DNA of 61,128 nt from Spirochaetia bacterium UBA2205 (GTDB taxonomy: Bacteria > Spirochaetota > UBA4802 > UB4802), in assembly GCA_002328585.1 (NCBI GenBank), contig DCUV01000002.1, forward strand, positions 1-61,128, written 5' to 3'. The translations under genes and the position numbers were made by a program. A model generated the notes under the pieces. That model ran no database searches, was not told the origin of the DNA, and saw nothing but the letters and a program-made list of their open reading frames with translations. Numbering within the stretch: position 1 is the first letter of the stretch; each line of letters starts with the position of its first letter. This document shows positions 1 through 9,024 of this stretch, piece by piece.

Positions 1-11
1 TACGTAAATAA

Positions 12-100
12 TGGGGTCAGAGCATGTTTTCTGAACATATCAAAAGTGTTCAGATACCAGAGTGATGCAGCATTCATAAAGTACATCGTGGGGTCAGAGC
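12..100. repeat. Two copies of a 12-bp repeat, TGGGGTCAGAGC
   Basis: TGGGGTCAGAGC occurs at 12-23 and 89-100, just downstream of the ubiA stop, and a third copy lies at 2720-2731 in the next intergenic gap. The copies share only the 12-mer and its T-rich downstream side. Such strings often lie at the edges of REP-like or IS-derived dispersed elements. No transposase is seen nearby, so the origin is open. Confidence 0.5.
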
Positions 101-109
101 ATATATTTT

Positions 110-955
110 TTATACAATAAAATAAACATCGATAAATTTTCCCAGAAAAAGAACAGGAGCTATAAATGAATTTACCTTAAAAAATTCTTTTATCGCAGGT
201 TCTCTATCCTTTCTTCGAGCTAACATCTGCTGATAAATAAAAATTATCCCAACACAAAGAACGCTTATCCAGTAAGCCTCTTTCATGTTTGTAAGCATTC
301 CTGCAATTATTAATGATGAAAACGATAAAAGATACAACAACAATGAGATAACAAGAGCAGTTTTAACGCCATATCGTGCTGGAATAGAATACAATCCTTC
401 CTGTCTGTCAAAATCAACATCTAACAGTGCATACACAACATCAAGACCTGCAATCCACATCATGATGGCAAAACCCAGTATAAACGGGATCAATGTAAAT
501 TCTCCTGTTGCAGCAAGATACCCTCCTATGGGGGCTGCTGCCTCTACAAATCCTAAATACAGATGTGATGCCGAAGAAAACCGTTTAAAATATGAATAAC
601 TTACCAGAAGAACTATCGCCAAAAATGAAAGATAAAAACAAAGCATATTGAGCATATACGAAGAAAAAATAAATACCACACATGAAATGACTGCTACTAT
701 AAGTACCTCCTGTTTGGTTACCTCACCTCTGGGAAGCGCCCTATCCTTTGTGCGTGGATTTTTTGCATCTATCTCTGCATCAATCAGCCTATTAAAGCAC
801 ATCCCAGCCGTACGTGCTGCTACCAGTGCTAATGAAGCAAATATCCATGTTGTCAGCGTGCCGCCGCCTGCAAATAAAATGCCTAAATAGGCAAATGGCA
901 ATGCAAAAGCCGTTTGTTCTATCAATATAAGCTGCGACAGTTTTTTAAAATCCAT
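110..955 (-). CDS. ubiA: UbiA-family prenyltransferase (quinone biosynthesis)
   Basis: This is an integral-membrane prenyltransferase that attaches a polyprenyl chain to an aromatic acid during ubiquinone or menaquinone synthesis. Both Asp-rich Mg-diphosphate motifs are visible: NRLIDAEIDAKNP near residue 55 and DVVYALLDVDFD near residue 172. Between and after them are about eight hydrophobic segments. The ATG at 955 is preferred over the upstream ATG at 997 because it has an AGGTGG-type ribosome site and gives the family N-terminus (MDFKKLSQL). The start overlaps the end of ubiD by 11 bp, so the two are translationally coupled. In the futalosine menaquinone route the matching pair is called MqnP and MqnL. 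Which quinone is made cannot be decided from two genes. Confidence 0.88.
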   Translation of the reverse strand: MDFKKLSQLILIEQTAFALPFAYLGILFAGGGTLTTWIFASLALVAARTAGMCFNRLIDAEIDAKNPRTKDRALPRGEVTKQEVLIVAVISCVVFIFSSYMLNMLCFYLSFLAIVLLVSYSYFKRFSSASHLYLGFVEAAAPIGGYLAATGEFTLIPFILGFAIMMWIAGLDVVYALLDVDFDRQEGLYSIPARYGVKTALVISLLLYLLSFSSLIIAGMLTNMKEAYWISVLCVGIIFIYQQMLARRKDREPAIKEFFKVNSFIAPVLFLGKFIDVYFIV

Positions 956-2387
956 ACTCTTTCCACCTCTTGGTAACCAGTGCAATGATGTCATCACGCA
1001 TTGTTATCTCATCAGGCCAGTCACGGCCCATACCTTCTTCTTTTGTTTTACGGGTTGCATCAATCCCCATTTTCCCGCCAAAGTTAGCAAACGGTGCTGA
1101 ATGGTCAAGAGCATCCAGCGGACCCTCCACAATCATGAGATCCCTGCGCGGGTCAACATTGTTTAAAAGTTTCCATACCACCGTACTATAATCATGCAGA
1201 TTAATATCATCATCAAACACTACAACATATTTTGTTGATGCCATCTGTCCTAATCCCCACAGCGCATTGATAACCTTCTTTGCCTGCGCAGGAAACTCTT
1301 TTTTTATAGATACAAGTGCACAGTTATGAAAAACACCTTCAAGAGGAAGCTCTATATCTGTAATCTCCGGGATTACCATTTTCAAAAAAGGGAAAAATAT
1401 ACGCTCAGTTGCCTTAGCCATGTAACAGTCTTCCATAGGTGGTTTCCCTACGATGGTGGCAGGATAAACTGGATTATCGTTTGTTGTAATACAGGTGACA
1501 TGAAACATTGGATAGATGTCTGCAGCAGAGTAAAATCCTGTATGATCACCAAATGGCCCTTCCATTGTTTCATCACCGGGATTAACATATCCTTCAATGA
1601 TAAACTCGGCATGGGCAGGTACCAGCAGATCAACTGTTTTTGCTTTTACCAGTTCAACAGGCTCTGACTCTAAAAAACCCGCAAAAAGCATCTCATCTAT
1701 ATCAGGTGGCAGCGGTGCTGTAGCTGCATAGATTATCGAAGGACTGCCTCCCAGCGCTACCGCTACCGGCATTTGTTTTTTCACATGGCAATATTTCCGG
1801 TAATGACGCGCACCATCTTTATTATACTGCCAGTGCATTCCGGTTGTTGTGTTACTAAATTTATGCATTCGGTACATGCCTGCATTCTGCAAACCGGTTT
1901 CAGGGTCCTTTGTTATAACTATCGGCAGGGTTATAAACGGCCCACCATCCTTTGGCCAGCATGTCAAAATTGGCAGAGCATCAAGCAACTCACCCTGCGT
2001 TATTACATGTTTCTGGCAGGGAGCTGTACCAACTACCTCTGGCATAATCCGGGCAATATCCTTCAATGTAAGCAGGGCTTTAACTTTATCCATAAAATTT
2101 TTAGGCGGCTGCATCGTAATGAGCGAATAAATCTTTTCACCAATCTCATCAAACGAATTGCACTGCAACGCCATCTGCATGCGCTGGTAACTGCCAAATG
2201 CATTGATAAGTACAGGATACTGCGAATCCTTTACCTTTTCAAAAAGAAGTGCCGGTCCACCATCTTTGCTCACGCGGTCAGCAATCTGGGTAATTTCAAG
2301 ATACGGATCAACCTCTGTTGTAATGTGTTTGAGCTGCCCGGCCTTTTCTAACGTGTTTATAAAATCTTTTAAATCTTTATATCCCAC
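945..2387 (-). CDS. ubiD: UbiD-family prenylated-FMN decarboxylase
   Basis: UbiD enzymes decarboxylate the prenylated aromatic acid made by UbiA, using prenylated FMN supplied by UbiX (not in the window). The family signature is clear: NTTTGMHWQ in the middle, then AHAEFIIEGYVNPGDE followed by EGPFGDHTGFYS, which carries the conserved acidic and Arg/Glu network around prFMN. From the GTG at 2387 the protein is about 480 residues, usual for the family. This GTG is preferred because it yields the typical VGYKDLKDFI start and has GAGG five bases upstream; the in-frame ATG at 2420 would add 11 atypical residues. It is the first gene of a ubiD-ubiA operon. Confidence 0.9.
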   Translation of the reverse strand: MGYKDLKDFINTLEKAGQLKHITTEVDPYLEITQIADRVSKDGGPALLFEKVKDSQYPVLINAFGSYQRMQMALQCNSFDEIGEKIYSLITMQPPKNFMDKVKALLTLKDIARIMPEVVGTAPCQKHVITQGELLDALPILTCWPKDGGPFITLPIVITKDPETGLQNAGMYRMHKFSNTTTGMHWQYNKDGARHYRKYCHVKKQMPVAVALGGSPSIIYAATAPLPPDIDEMLFAGFLESEPVELVKAKTVDLLVPAHAEFIIEGYVNPGDETMEGPFGDHTGFYSAADIYPMFHVTCITTNDNPVYPATIVGKPPMEDCYMAKATERIFFPFLKMVIPEITDIELPLEGVFHNCALVSIKKEFPAQAKKVINALWGLGQMASTKYVVVFDDDINLHDYSTVVWKLLNNVDPRRDLMIVEGPLDALDHSAPFANFGGKMGIDATRKTKEEGMGRDWPDEITMRDDIIALVTKRWKEYGF

Positions 2388-2455
2388 AGTTGCCTCTTTA
2401 ATCAGGTAAATGAACCTCATTGTATAGTAAAATTTTTAAATGCAAGTATTTTTTC

Positions 2456-2638
2456 ATTGTATAGTGTGTTATACAATTCTGTGTCATCCGGGCGTGCCCC
2501 CGCTAGCGCGGGGTCGGGCTGTTGCGGGCTATGGCCACGGGTGTTTTTCATAACAAGGCATATAATTATATGCCCTACCATTTGCGCATCGTGATGCGCC
2601 CTTACAATTGGGTATACTATGCCTGCAACGCCCGTGGC
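2456..2638. repeat. Intergenic array of palindromes (about 180 bp)
   Basis: The 456-bp gap upstream of ubiD has no convincing gene but four separate foldable units: ATTGTATA/TATACAAT (2456-2477), CCCCGC/GCGGGG (2498-2513), the perfect 18-mer GGCATATAATTATATGCC (2557-2574) and GCGCATC/GATGCGC (2584-2599). An outer pair GCCACGGG (2534-2541) and CCCGTGGC (2631-2638) encloses the last two, giving a cloverleaf-like fold. The middle is GC-richer than its surroundings. It may be a dispersed non-autonomous element or a structured RNA. Confidence 0.6.
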
Positions 2639-2787
2639 TGGCATTGCCACCCTCCGCATCCCTCACGCTTATTAATCCCTGTAAACATTATATGCTACAA
2701 TTGTCGTATGGTTAAAAAGTGGGGTCAGAGCCTCACCACATGTGCTATAATTTACAAATTTCATTGTTGCGTACTTGATTTATACCA

Positions 2788-2820
2788 TAAAAAAGCGGGC
2801 AAACAGTGCCCGCTTTTCTT
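2788..2820 (-). terminator. Rho-independent terminator of the acyl-CoA dehydrogenase gene
   Basis: Arms AAAAGCGGGC (2791-2800) and GCCCGCTTTT (2808-2817) form a strong hairpin with a 7-nt loop. On the minus strand it is followed by a run of T. It lies about 25 bp past the stop of the dehydrogenase at 2844. Confidence 0.85.
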
Positions 2821-2843
2821 CACAGGTAAATGTGACTGCCTGT

Positions 2844-4706
2844 TTAAACAATCGCAAAGCTTTCTTCTGGAATGTTTAACATTGAAATATCCTGACTCTT
2901 TATTGCCTTTGCATACGATTGTGCATGAGGCAATACATGAGCAATATAATAGCGCGCACTATGAATTTTGCCACAATAAAATGCTGCTTCCTTATGCTCT
3001 TTTGCTAACTGTGCCAGTGCATTTGCATCATTGACATCAACATGATTTTCTTTACCGATAGCATCTAACTTATCATAGGCAATGCCGCTCTGCCAGAATA
3101 ATAACCAGCCAAGAGTAACTGTCCCCATTAAATTCAGGAAAGAATATGCATTGCTTATTGGAATTAAAAATTTGCCTTCCTTACCACATTGAACAAAGAA
3201 CATACCCATATCAGCCAGTATATTAACAGCATCGTGAATATCTTTTGAAATATCTGTTAATCGTGGATTGTCTTTATAACGCGTTAATGTCTTATTGATC
3301 TCACCTAAAAAATTGATAAAATTAGCACCCTTCTTCTGTGCCATCTTCCTTCCCACCAGGTCTAATGCCTGTATGCCGTTGGTACCTTCATATATTGACC
3401 CAATCTTTAAATCACGCATAAACTGTTCAACCGGGTAATCCTGGCAATAGCCATAGCCTCCATAAATCTGTATTGCAAGCTCGGTTACTCTAAATCCCAT
3501 ATCAGTACAATACGCTTTGGTAATTGGTACCAGCAATTCCATAATGCCATGCCATTTTTCTGCTTCATCACCCTCACTTGCCTCTTTACGGTCAATAGCC
3601 AATGCACATAAATATACCAGGGCTCTCATACCTTCGACATGTGATTTCATCCATATCAGCATCCTGCGTACATCAGGATGATTTATAATTGACACACGTG
3701 GGGCTTCGGGATTTTGCATATTCATTAAATCAGCACCCTGCTTGCGTTCTTTTGCATAGTTTAATGCGTGCAAATAGGCAATAGAAGCAGTGCCCAATCC
3801 CTGTAAACCCATGCCAATACGTGCTTCATTCATCATCTGAAACATTATCTTCATGCCCTGACGTGGCTTCCCTAAAAGCTCAGCATAACAATTGCCATTG
3901 TCGCCAAAACTCATTGAGCAGGTAGCACTTCCCTTTAATCCCATTTTATGCTCAATACCGGTTATAGTAACATCATTCCTTTCCCCAATCGTTCCATCGT
4001 CATTCACCATATATTTTGGGACAAGAAATATTGAAATACCTGCAGTTCCTGAAGGGTCACCCTCAATGCGTGCCAGTACAGGATGAACAATATTTTCAAA
4101 AAGATCTGAATCGCCTCCCGATATGAATATTTTACTGCCAACTATCCTGTAGGTGCCATCAGGTTGAGGAATAGCTTTTGTTTTTAAATTACCAACGTCG
4201 GAACCTGCTTCTGGTTCGGTTAAAACCATGGTACCGCCCCATTTCCCTTCGTACATCTTATACATGTACTTATTCTTCTGCTCTTCAGTGCCATATACCT
4301 CTATGAGGTGAGCTGCACCAACAGCAGCTTCAGGGTATAATAAAAAACCCATATTAAACACATAGTACTCACGTGCAGCCAGATCTATTACATAGGGGAA
4401 GCCCTGCCCTCCAGCCTCGGGCGATACCGCCATGGTAAAAAGACCGCTATCATTCATTATTTTATGCAAATGATGATAGCAATGTGGAACCTTTACCTCA
4501 CCATTAATCAGTTTTGCACCTTCCCTGTCACCTTCCATATACGAAGTCAATACTTCCTCTTCGGATATTCTTTTTGACAGGTCAATTGCCATATCAAACA
4601 TATCCTTTGAATAATCGGCAAAACGAGGCGTTGAAAACAACTCCTCCAATCCTAACATCTCATACAACACAAATTCCTGATCTCTTCTGTCAACTATCAA
4701 ACTCAT
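2844..4706 (-). CDS. Large acyl-CoA dehydrogenase (DmdC-like, about 620 aa)
   Basis: This FAD enzyme introduces the alpha-beta double bond in an acyl-CoA. The core motifs are present: TMVLTEPEAGSD in the FAD/substrate region and IYEGTNGIQALDLVGRK, whose Glu is the usual catalytic base. At about 620 residues it is longer than the 380-residue standard enzymes and has an extra C-terminal helical domain, as in the DmdC (methylmercaptopropionyl-CoA dehydrogenase) and long-chain subfamilies. The start is set at 4706 (MSLIVDRRDQ), with GAGG six bases upstream, instead of 4718. A paralogue lies at 27050-28855. The gene stands alone with its own terminator. The substrate cannot be read from sequence. 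Confidence 0.9.
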   Translation of the reverse strand: MSLIVDRRDQEFVLYEMLGLEELFSTPRFADYSKDMFDMAIDLSKRISEEEVLTSYMEGDREGAKLINGEVKVPHCYHHLHKIMNDSGLFTMAVSPEAGGQGFPYVIDLAAREYYVFNMGFLLYPEAAVGAAHLIEVYGTEEQKNKYMYKMYEGKWGGTMVLTEPEAGSDVGNLKTKAIPQPDGTYRIVGSKIFISGGDSDLFENIVHPVLARIEGDPSGTAGISIFLVPKYMVNDDGTIGERNDVTITGIEHKMGLKGSATCSMSFGDNGNCYAELLGKPRQGMKIMFQMMNEARIGMGLQGLGTASIAYLHALNYAKERKQGADLMNMQNPEAPRVSIINHPDVRRMLIWMKSHVEGMRALVYLCALAIDRKEASEGDEAEKWHGIMELLVPITKAYCTDMGFRVTELAIQIYGGYGYCQDYPVEQFMRDLKIGSIYEGTNGIQALDLVGRKMAQKKGANFINFLGEINKTLTRYKDNPRLTDISKDIHDAVNILADMGMFFVQCGKEGKFLIPISNAYSFLNLMGTVTLGWLLFWQSGIAYDKLDAIGKENHVDVNDANALAQLAKEHKEAAFYCGKIHSARYYIAHVLPHAQSYAKAIKSQDISMLNIPEESFAIV

Positions 4707-4916
4707 ATACAACCTCATTATTATAAATATATAAATTTATATATATAAATATAGTTAGCAATTATACATTCACAATATTTTTATTATAATTTTATAAATG
4801 CTCTCAATGGCTGGACAATCAGCCACCCACAAGGTATGAAAATAGCTGGCGATAGTTATCCTGAATCATGTCCTGAACTGGTTTAAGGAGCATTTCTGGA
4901 TCTCAGGTATATATTT

Positions 4917-5075
4917 GATTCTGGAACATGTCCAGAATGACGAAGGTGGAAAAGAGATTCCGGGTCAAGCCCGGAATGACAGGAGATATGAGATTTCATT
5001 CTAAGCGTTAGCGAAGAATCTCGTTGTTTTGTGAACGAATGGATTCTTCAGTCGCTAACGCTACCTCAGAATGAC
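4917..5075. repeat. Cluster of hairpin repeats GATTC...GAATGAC
   Basis: The 467-bp gap between 4706 and 5174 has no supported gene. Two related hairpins sit at 4917-4941 (stem ATTCTGGA/TCCAGAAT) and 4956-4980 (stem ATTCCGGG/CCCGGAAT), both ending in GAATGAC. At about 5006-5064 follows a larger inverted repeat with arms AGCGTTAGCGA and TCGCTAACGCT. A related copy lies at 46375-46399 and a degenerate one near 46293-46318. The stem changes are compensatory, so the fold seems conserved. The upstream part, 4707-4770, is almost pure A/T and probably holds the promoter of the dehydrogenase. Confidence 0.65.
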
Positions 5076-5173
5076 ATGGAAACAATGCTCCCTTGCCTTG
5101 CGAAGGAGAGAGGCAGGGAGTGAAGTTTATTTCTATTTTCGTTTTGCGTTTTATAAGTTACACTATAATAATG

Positions 5174-5869
5174 TTAATAATATTTGGTGGAACTCTTTAA
5201 AAATTCGGTCATGGTGCTATCAATATCTTTTATGCCTTTATAATATGTTTCAGATATACTCAGCAATACATCATAGAAATACATCAGGTGCGGTATATAA
5301 AATTCTCGTTTCAATTGATTCTGAATTGGGAATGCCAGAGTATTTTTTACCTCTGCAAGTTTTTTATCAGTAACTATTGGTTTATTGTTTTTAACAAAGG
5401 TAAAAACAATATCATCCGTTCCTAACGCATTGGGGGATGGATCGACAATTTTTACCTCTGTAACGCTATTTTCATAATAATTTTCCTCTCTAATAAGTGA
5501 CTCTATTTTATTAACAGTAGTTCCATTAGTATATATTTTAATGGATTTGAGCTTCTGTAATTTTATTTTATTGGGTATGATATCATCATTAATAAAAAAG
5601 TGTTTTTCAAGATAAATAAAATCACTCCCCTGTGTGTATGAAACCTGAAATGGAAGCAATCTGATATCTTTAATTGTCATCAATTTGTATGTAGCTATTG
5701 TGTCTTCGATCCGTTGACAAATGCTAAGGATTTGCTGGTCTAATTGTTTACTTTCATCTGTTAAATTTTGAGATGTCAAAGTAGAATTTTTAGCTTCCTG
5801 TGAAAACCCCGGATTAGCAGCTATTAAAGCAGCAACTATCACCATAATAATATATAAAGATTTACGCAT
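5174..5869 (-). CDS. Secreted hypothetical protein
   Basis: I do not recognise a family. The first 23 residues form a signal peptide: a basic start (MRKS), a hydrophobic core and a PGFSQ-type cleavage region. The mature part of about 205 residues mixes predicted strands and helices, is rich in Lys, Ile and Asn, has no cysteines except one near residue 51 and no catalytic motif. The ribosome site is GGAGG shortly before the ATG. It is a single gene divergent from the S1-domain gene. A periplasmic or lipid-layer role is likely only because of the signal peptide. Confidence 0.7.
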   Translation of the reverse strand: MRKSLYIIMVIVAALIAANPGFSQEAKNSTLTSQNLTDESKQLDQQILSICQRIEDTIATYKLMTIKDIRLLPFQVSYTQGSDFIYLEKHFFINDDIIPNKIKLQKLKSIKIYTNGTTVNKIESLIREENYYENSVTEVKIVDPSPNALGTDDIVFTFVKNNKPIVTDKKLAEVKNTLAFPIQNQLKREFYIPHLMYFYDVLLSISETYYKGIKDIDSTMTEFLKSSTKYY

Positions 5870-6089
5870 GTATATCCTCCATGGAATTATTTGAAAACAT
5901 ATATCACTAAATAATGTAAGTCCAATTGCTTACTACAAAATTTTTACTAATATACTGCCATCTATTATCAAATGTCAATATAATTTTTATGAAGAAAATA
6001 ATTACATACAAAAACAATATTGACAATTTATACGCTATTCCATACATTAAATACATTACTGAAATTTTAAGTGCTGAAAGGAAATAGCA

Positions 6090-7526
6090 ATGAGCAACAT
6101 TAATATTAATGATGAAAACTTTTCTGACCTGCTTGAACAATCATTTATAAAGGGTGACAGCCTTTCAGCTGGAGATGTTGTTAATGGCACGGTGATTCTT
6201 GTGACTGATGAAATTATTTTTGTTGATATTCAGGCAAAAAGTGAGGCAGTATTAGATGCAAAAGAATTTATAAATGATAATGGTACTAAAAATATAAAAG
6301 CTGGTGATAGTATTATAGCGTATGTTGCTTCTATAAAGCATGGTGAAATAATCTTAACCTCGGCTATTGGCAAAGGACATATCTCACAAGATTTATTGTA
6401 TACAGCATATAAAAACCAATTACCGGTATATGGCGTTGTAAAGCAGAGCATCAATGGCGGATTTATTGTATCAGTTGGCAGTATTCAGGCTTTTTGCCCA
6501 TTGTCACAGATTGACAGCAGGGTTGGCAGTAATGAAACTTACCTTAATAAAAGTTTTAATTTTTCCATTATTCGGTATGAGCAGCAGGGTAAAAATATCA
6601 TCCTTTCACGAAGAAGCTTACTTGAAAAAATAAAAGAGGAAACTATTGCTCAACTTAAACAGCAACTCAAAATTGGTGATATTGTTACTGCTACCATCAA
6701 TCAGGTGATAGATGCGGGGCTGTTGGTACATCTGGACTTACTTGATGCTTTTATTCCTCGAAGTGAATGTTCATATAGTCGGATATTTCACCATGATAAT
6801 TTTAAACAGGGTGAAAACATTACAGCAAAGATTATTGATTTAGATTGGGATAAAGTAAAAATTACCTTGAGTATAAAGGAAATTTTACCAGAGCCATGGA
6901 GCTTTATTAACCAATTCCAGATAGGCAATACCTATACGGGAACTGTCAACAAAATAATTAAAAATGGAGCATTTGTTGAGCTGAAGGAAGGGCTTGAAGG
7001 TTTTATACCACTATCACGTATGAGCTATAGTAAAAAAATTAATGACCCACACAGTGTTTGCAACGAAGGTGATACTGTACAGGTTACCATTATTGATATT
7101 GACGAGAGCAACAAAAAGATAACACTTGAACTTGTAACCAGTGAAGAAAACCCATGGCTTACTATTAATAATTCTATGACCGAATCAATATATACTGCAA
7201 CGATTGAAGAGATTACGCCAAAAGGACTTGTAGTAGTTTTGCCAAATCAGATACGAGCATTTTTACCACGAGAGCACTGTGCTATCGACAGAAATGCAGA
7301 CATTACAAAATTGTACCAGAATGGTAATGCCATAAAAGTTGCTTTACTACAGGTGGATGCTGATGATAGACGATGTTTAGTATCAGAGAAGAAAGCAATT
7401 GAGATTGAAGAACGTAGTTCATACCAGCAATTTGCTGCTTCAAATTCTAGTAAAGGATCAACTGCATTTGGTCAGCTTTTCAAAAAGAAATATGATGAAC
7501 TGCTTGATAAGGGTAACAAACCATAA
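6090..7526 (+). CDS. Multi-S1-domain RNA-binding protein (ribosomal protein S1-like)
   Basis: Five OB-fold S1 repeats follow each other, at about residues 25-95, 105-175, 190-260, 277-350 and 363-430. Each has the G-x-V/T-x-G-x-V start and a G-x-V-x-L core; the fourth (NTYTGTVNKIIKNGAFVEL) is the most canonical. Such proteins bind single-stranded mRNA at the ribosome or act as S1-like regulators. The protein is shorter than the six-repeat S1 of E. coli and its N-terminal repeats are diverged, so it may be a second S1 paralogue. The start has AAAGGAAA upstream. The next gene begins 5 bp after its stop. Confidence 0.85.
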   Translation: MSNININDENFSDLLEQSFIKGDSLSAGDVVNGTVILVTDEIIFVDIQAKSEAVLDAKEFINDNGTKNIKAGDSIIAYVASIKHGEIILTSAIGKGHISQDLLYTAYKNQLPVYGVVKQSINGGFIVSVGSIQAFCPLSQIDSRVGSNETYLNKSFNFSIIRYEQQGKNIILSRRSLLEKIKEETIAQLKQQLKIGDIVTATINQVIDAGLLVHLDLLDAFIPRSECSYSRIFHHDNFKQGENITAKIIDLDWDKVKITLSIKEILPEPWSFINQFQIGNTYTGTVNKIIKNGAFVELKEGLEGFIPLSRMSYSKKINDPHSVCNEGDTVQVTIIDIDESNKKITLELVTSEENPWLTINNSMTESIYTATIEEITPKGLVVVLPNQIRAFLPREHCAIDRNADITKLYQNGNAIKVALLQVDADDRRCLVSEKKAIEIEERSSYQQFAASNSSKGSTAFGQLFKKKYDELLDKGNKP

Positions 7527-7531
7527 TCATC

Positions 7532-8359
7532 ATGGGAAATGGCAATTTACAAAATGAACTTTTAGCTTATCGTACATATATAGAAAATAATATTCAATAT
7601 ATAACCGAGATAAATAAAAAAATTGAAAAACTTATTTTACAACTTGAAAAAGAACATATTTCAATAAACGACTGTTTTTTACATCTTGAAAGTTATATTA
7701 ATATATTATTAAACATCTACTCGCGTTTTACGTCGCTTGGAGGATATGACTATTGTTTAAAGCTAAAATCACTTGTACAGAAATATCAGCAGTTGGAAAA
7801 TTCTGAGATTCAACTTTCTGCGCTCTATTACATCCACTCAAAAATACTGTCATTGCAGGAAGAGCATATCGCAACATTCCCTTCACTTACGCCAAAAAAA
7901 AACCTGTACAGGGAACTATCGCCCACAAACAAACATGAGGAAATTGATGTGGCAAACTTTGCCTACAAATGGTTAACGTTTAAACGCAACAACATCTGCT
8001 TTATTGTTTTATTTGATAGTTACCAGATTATGGATATCTCACAGTTCAATAATTTTAAGGCACTTTCACAAAATTTTTATTTTGGTACAATTGATAACAG
8101 CACCATTACCATACGTGACCCCCTGAGGCTTGATGAACAGCCTTCGCGCTCAATTGTGCTTGTTACCTATTCAGAAGATACCTTTGGTTATTTTTATGAT
8201 ACTATCGGGAAAAAGCTGGGTGCACAAAAAAATATTATTGCACGAATGTTAACAAGGACACAAAGCACATCGTCGCTACAATATGGTAGGGTACGTCTTT
8301 TTGGCGATAGTTATATTTATTTGAAACACGTTGACATAACAAAAGACCAGACACTTTAA
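7532..8359 (+). CDS. Hypothetical protein coupled to the S1-domain gene
   Basis: I do not recognise a family. The N-terminal 60 residues are predicted coiled coil (NKKIEKLILQLEKEH). The C-terminal half (from about residue 140) looks like a compact alpha/beta domain with several hydrophobic strands (NICFIVLFDSYQIMDIS, SIVLVTYSED). No signal peptide or membrane segment is seen. The 5-bp spacing after the S1 gene makes co-translation likely, so a role in RNA or translation is a guess from position. Its last four bases overlap the end of the convergent YrdC-like gene. Confidence 0.7.
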   Translation: MGNGNLQNELLAYRTYIENNIQYITEINKKIEKLILQLEKEHISINDCFLHLESYINILLNIYSRFTSLGGYDYCLKLKSLVQKYQQLENSEIQLSALYYIHSKILSLQEEHIATFPSLTPKKNLYRELSPTNKHEEIDVANFAYKWLTFKRNNICFIVLFDSYQIMDISQFNNFKALSQNFYFGTIDNSTITIRDPLRLDEQPSRSIVLVTYSEDTFGYFYDTIGKKLGAQKNIIARMLTRTQSTSSLQYGRVRLFGDSYIYLKHVDITKDQTL

Positions 8360-9024
8360 ATTTCTTCATCACTGCTTCCCAGATAAAAATATGACTGTAT
8401 TTCTTCAGATGAAACCTTGCCAACCCTTATTATTTTAAGTTTTCCATTTGCAATATTGATGAGAGTTGGCCGTGGATGACGTTTACATAACTCTTCGATA
8501 ATTACAATAGCCTCAACCTTTTTTTGAAAATCGAGGATTATATTCTGTTGCTGGGCCGAACCTCTGGTAATGTACATAATATTAACAGCAATGAGTGGAA
8601 GCCCTGTGCGTTCAATTATCTCATGTACAAACTTTGTTTTAGGATACCGCAATGCTATTTCTTTGTCTGCATTTTGCCGTTGTGGAACAATGACTGTTAC
8701 TTCCCCCGGCCATATCCTGTGAAGAAAATCATATTGCAACTTACTTACCGTTGCAAGTGATTCCAACATTTTAAATGATGCAATGAGTCGTACAAATTTT
8801 TTTGATCTTGATTTTATTAAATTTCGTATTTTTTGTTCAACAATACTGTTGGACATACCAACAATCTCATATTGAGAATCAACAGGAAGAACAACAATAC
8901 CATTTTGAAGTAAAATATGAGATACCCTGTTTATAACTTCACTATCGATACTACCATCTTTTTTAAATTTTTTTATGATAAAGATATCGTCATTTTTGCA
9001 GCGAGACTCTACAAATTGCATCAT
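8356..9024 (-). CDS. Sua5/YciO/YrdC-domain protein, divergent
   Basis: The family makes threonylcarbamoyl-AMP for the t6A modification of tRNA. The fold is recognisable: NGIVVLPVDSQYEIVGMSNS (usually G-x-x-x-x-PTDT-x-YGL), an IKSRSKK segment in place of the KxR...KP loop, RIWPGEVTVIVP, and RPTLINIANGKLKIIRVGKVS at the C-terminus. Key residues of the first motif are changed (PTDT to PVDS, YGL to YEI), so activity is uncertain and a YciO-like role is possible. The start lies inside the preceding DUF501 gene (about 35 bp overlap), so it probably ends the eno operon. Confidence 0.72.
   Translation of the reverse strand: MMQFVESRCKNDDIFIIKKFKKDGSIDSEVINRVSHILLQNGIVVLPVDSQYEIVGMSNSIVEQKIRNLIKSRSKKFVRLIASFKMLESLATVSKLQYDFLHRIWPGEVTVIVPQRQNADKEIALRYPKTKFVHEIIERTGLPLIAVNIMYITRGSAQQQNIILDFQKKVEAIVIIEELCKRHPRPTLINIANGKLKIIRVGKVSSEEIQSYFYLGSSDEEI

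Noticed and set aside
1326..2351. Several long plus-strand open frames opposite ubiD
   Set aside because: They mirror the coding frame of ubiD and show no protein-like pattern or start signals.
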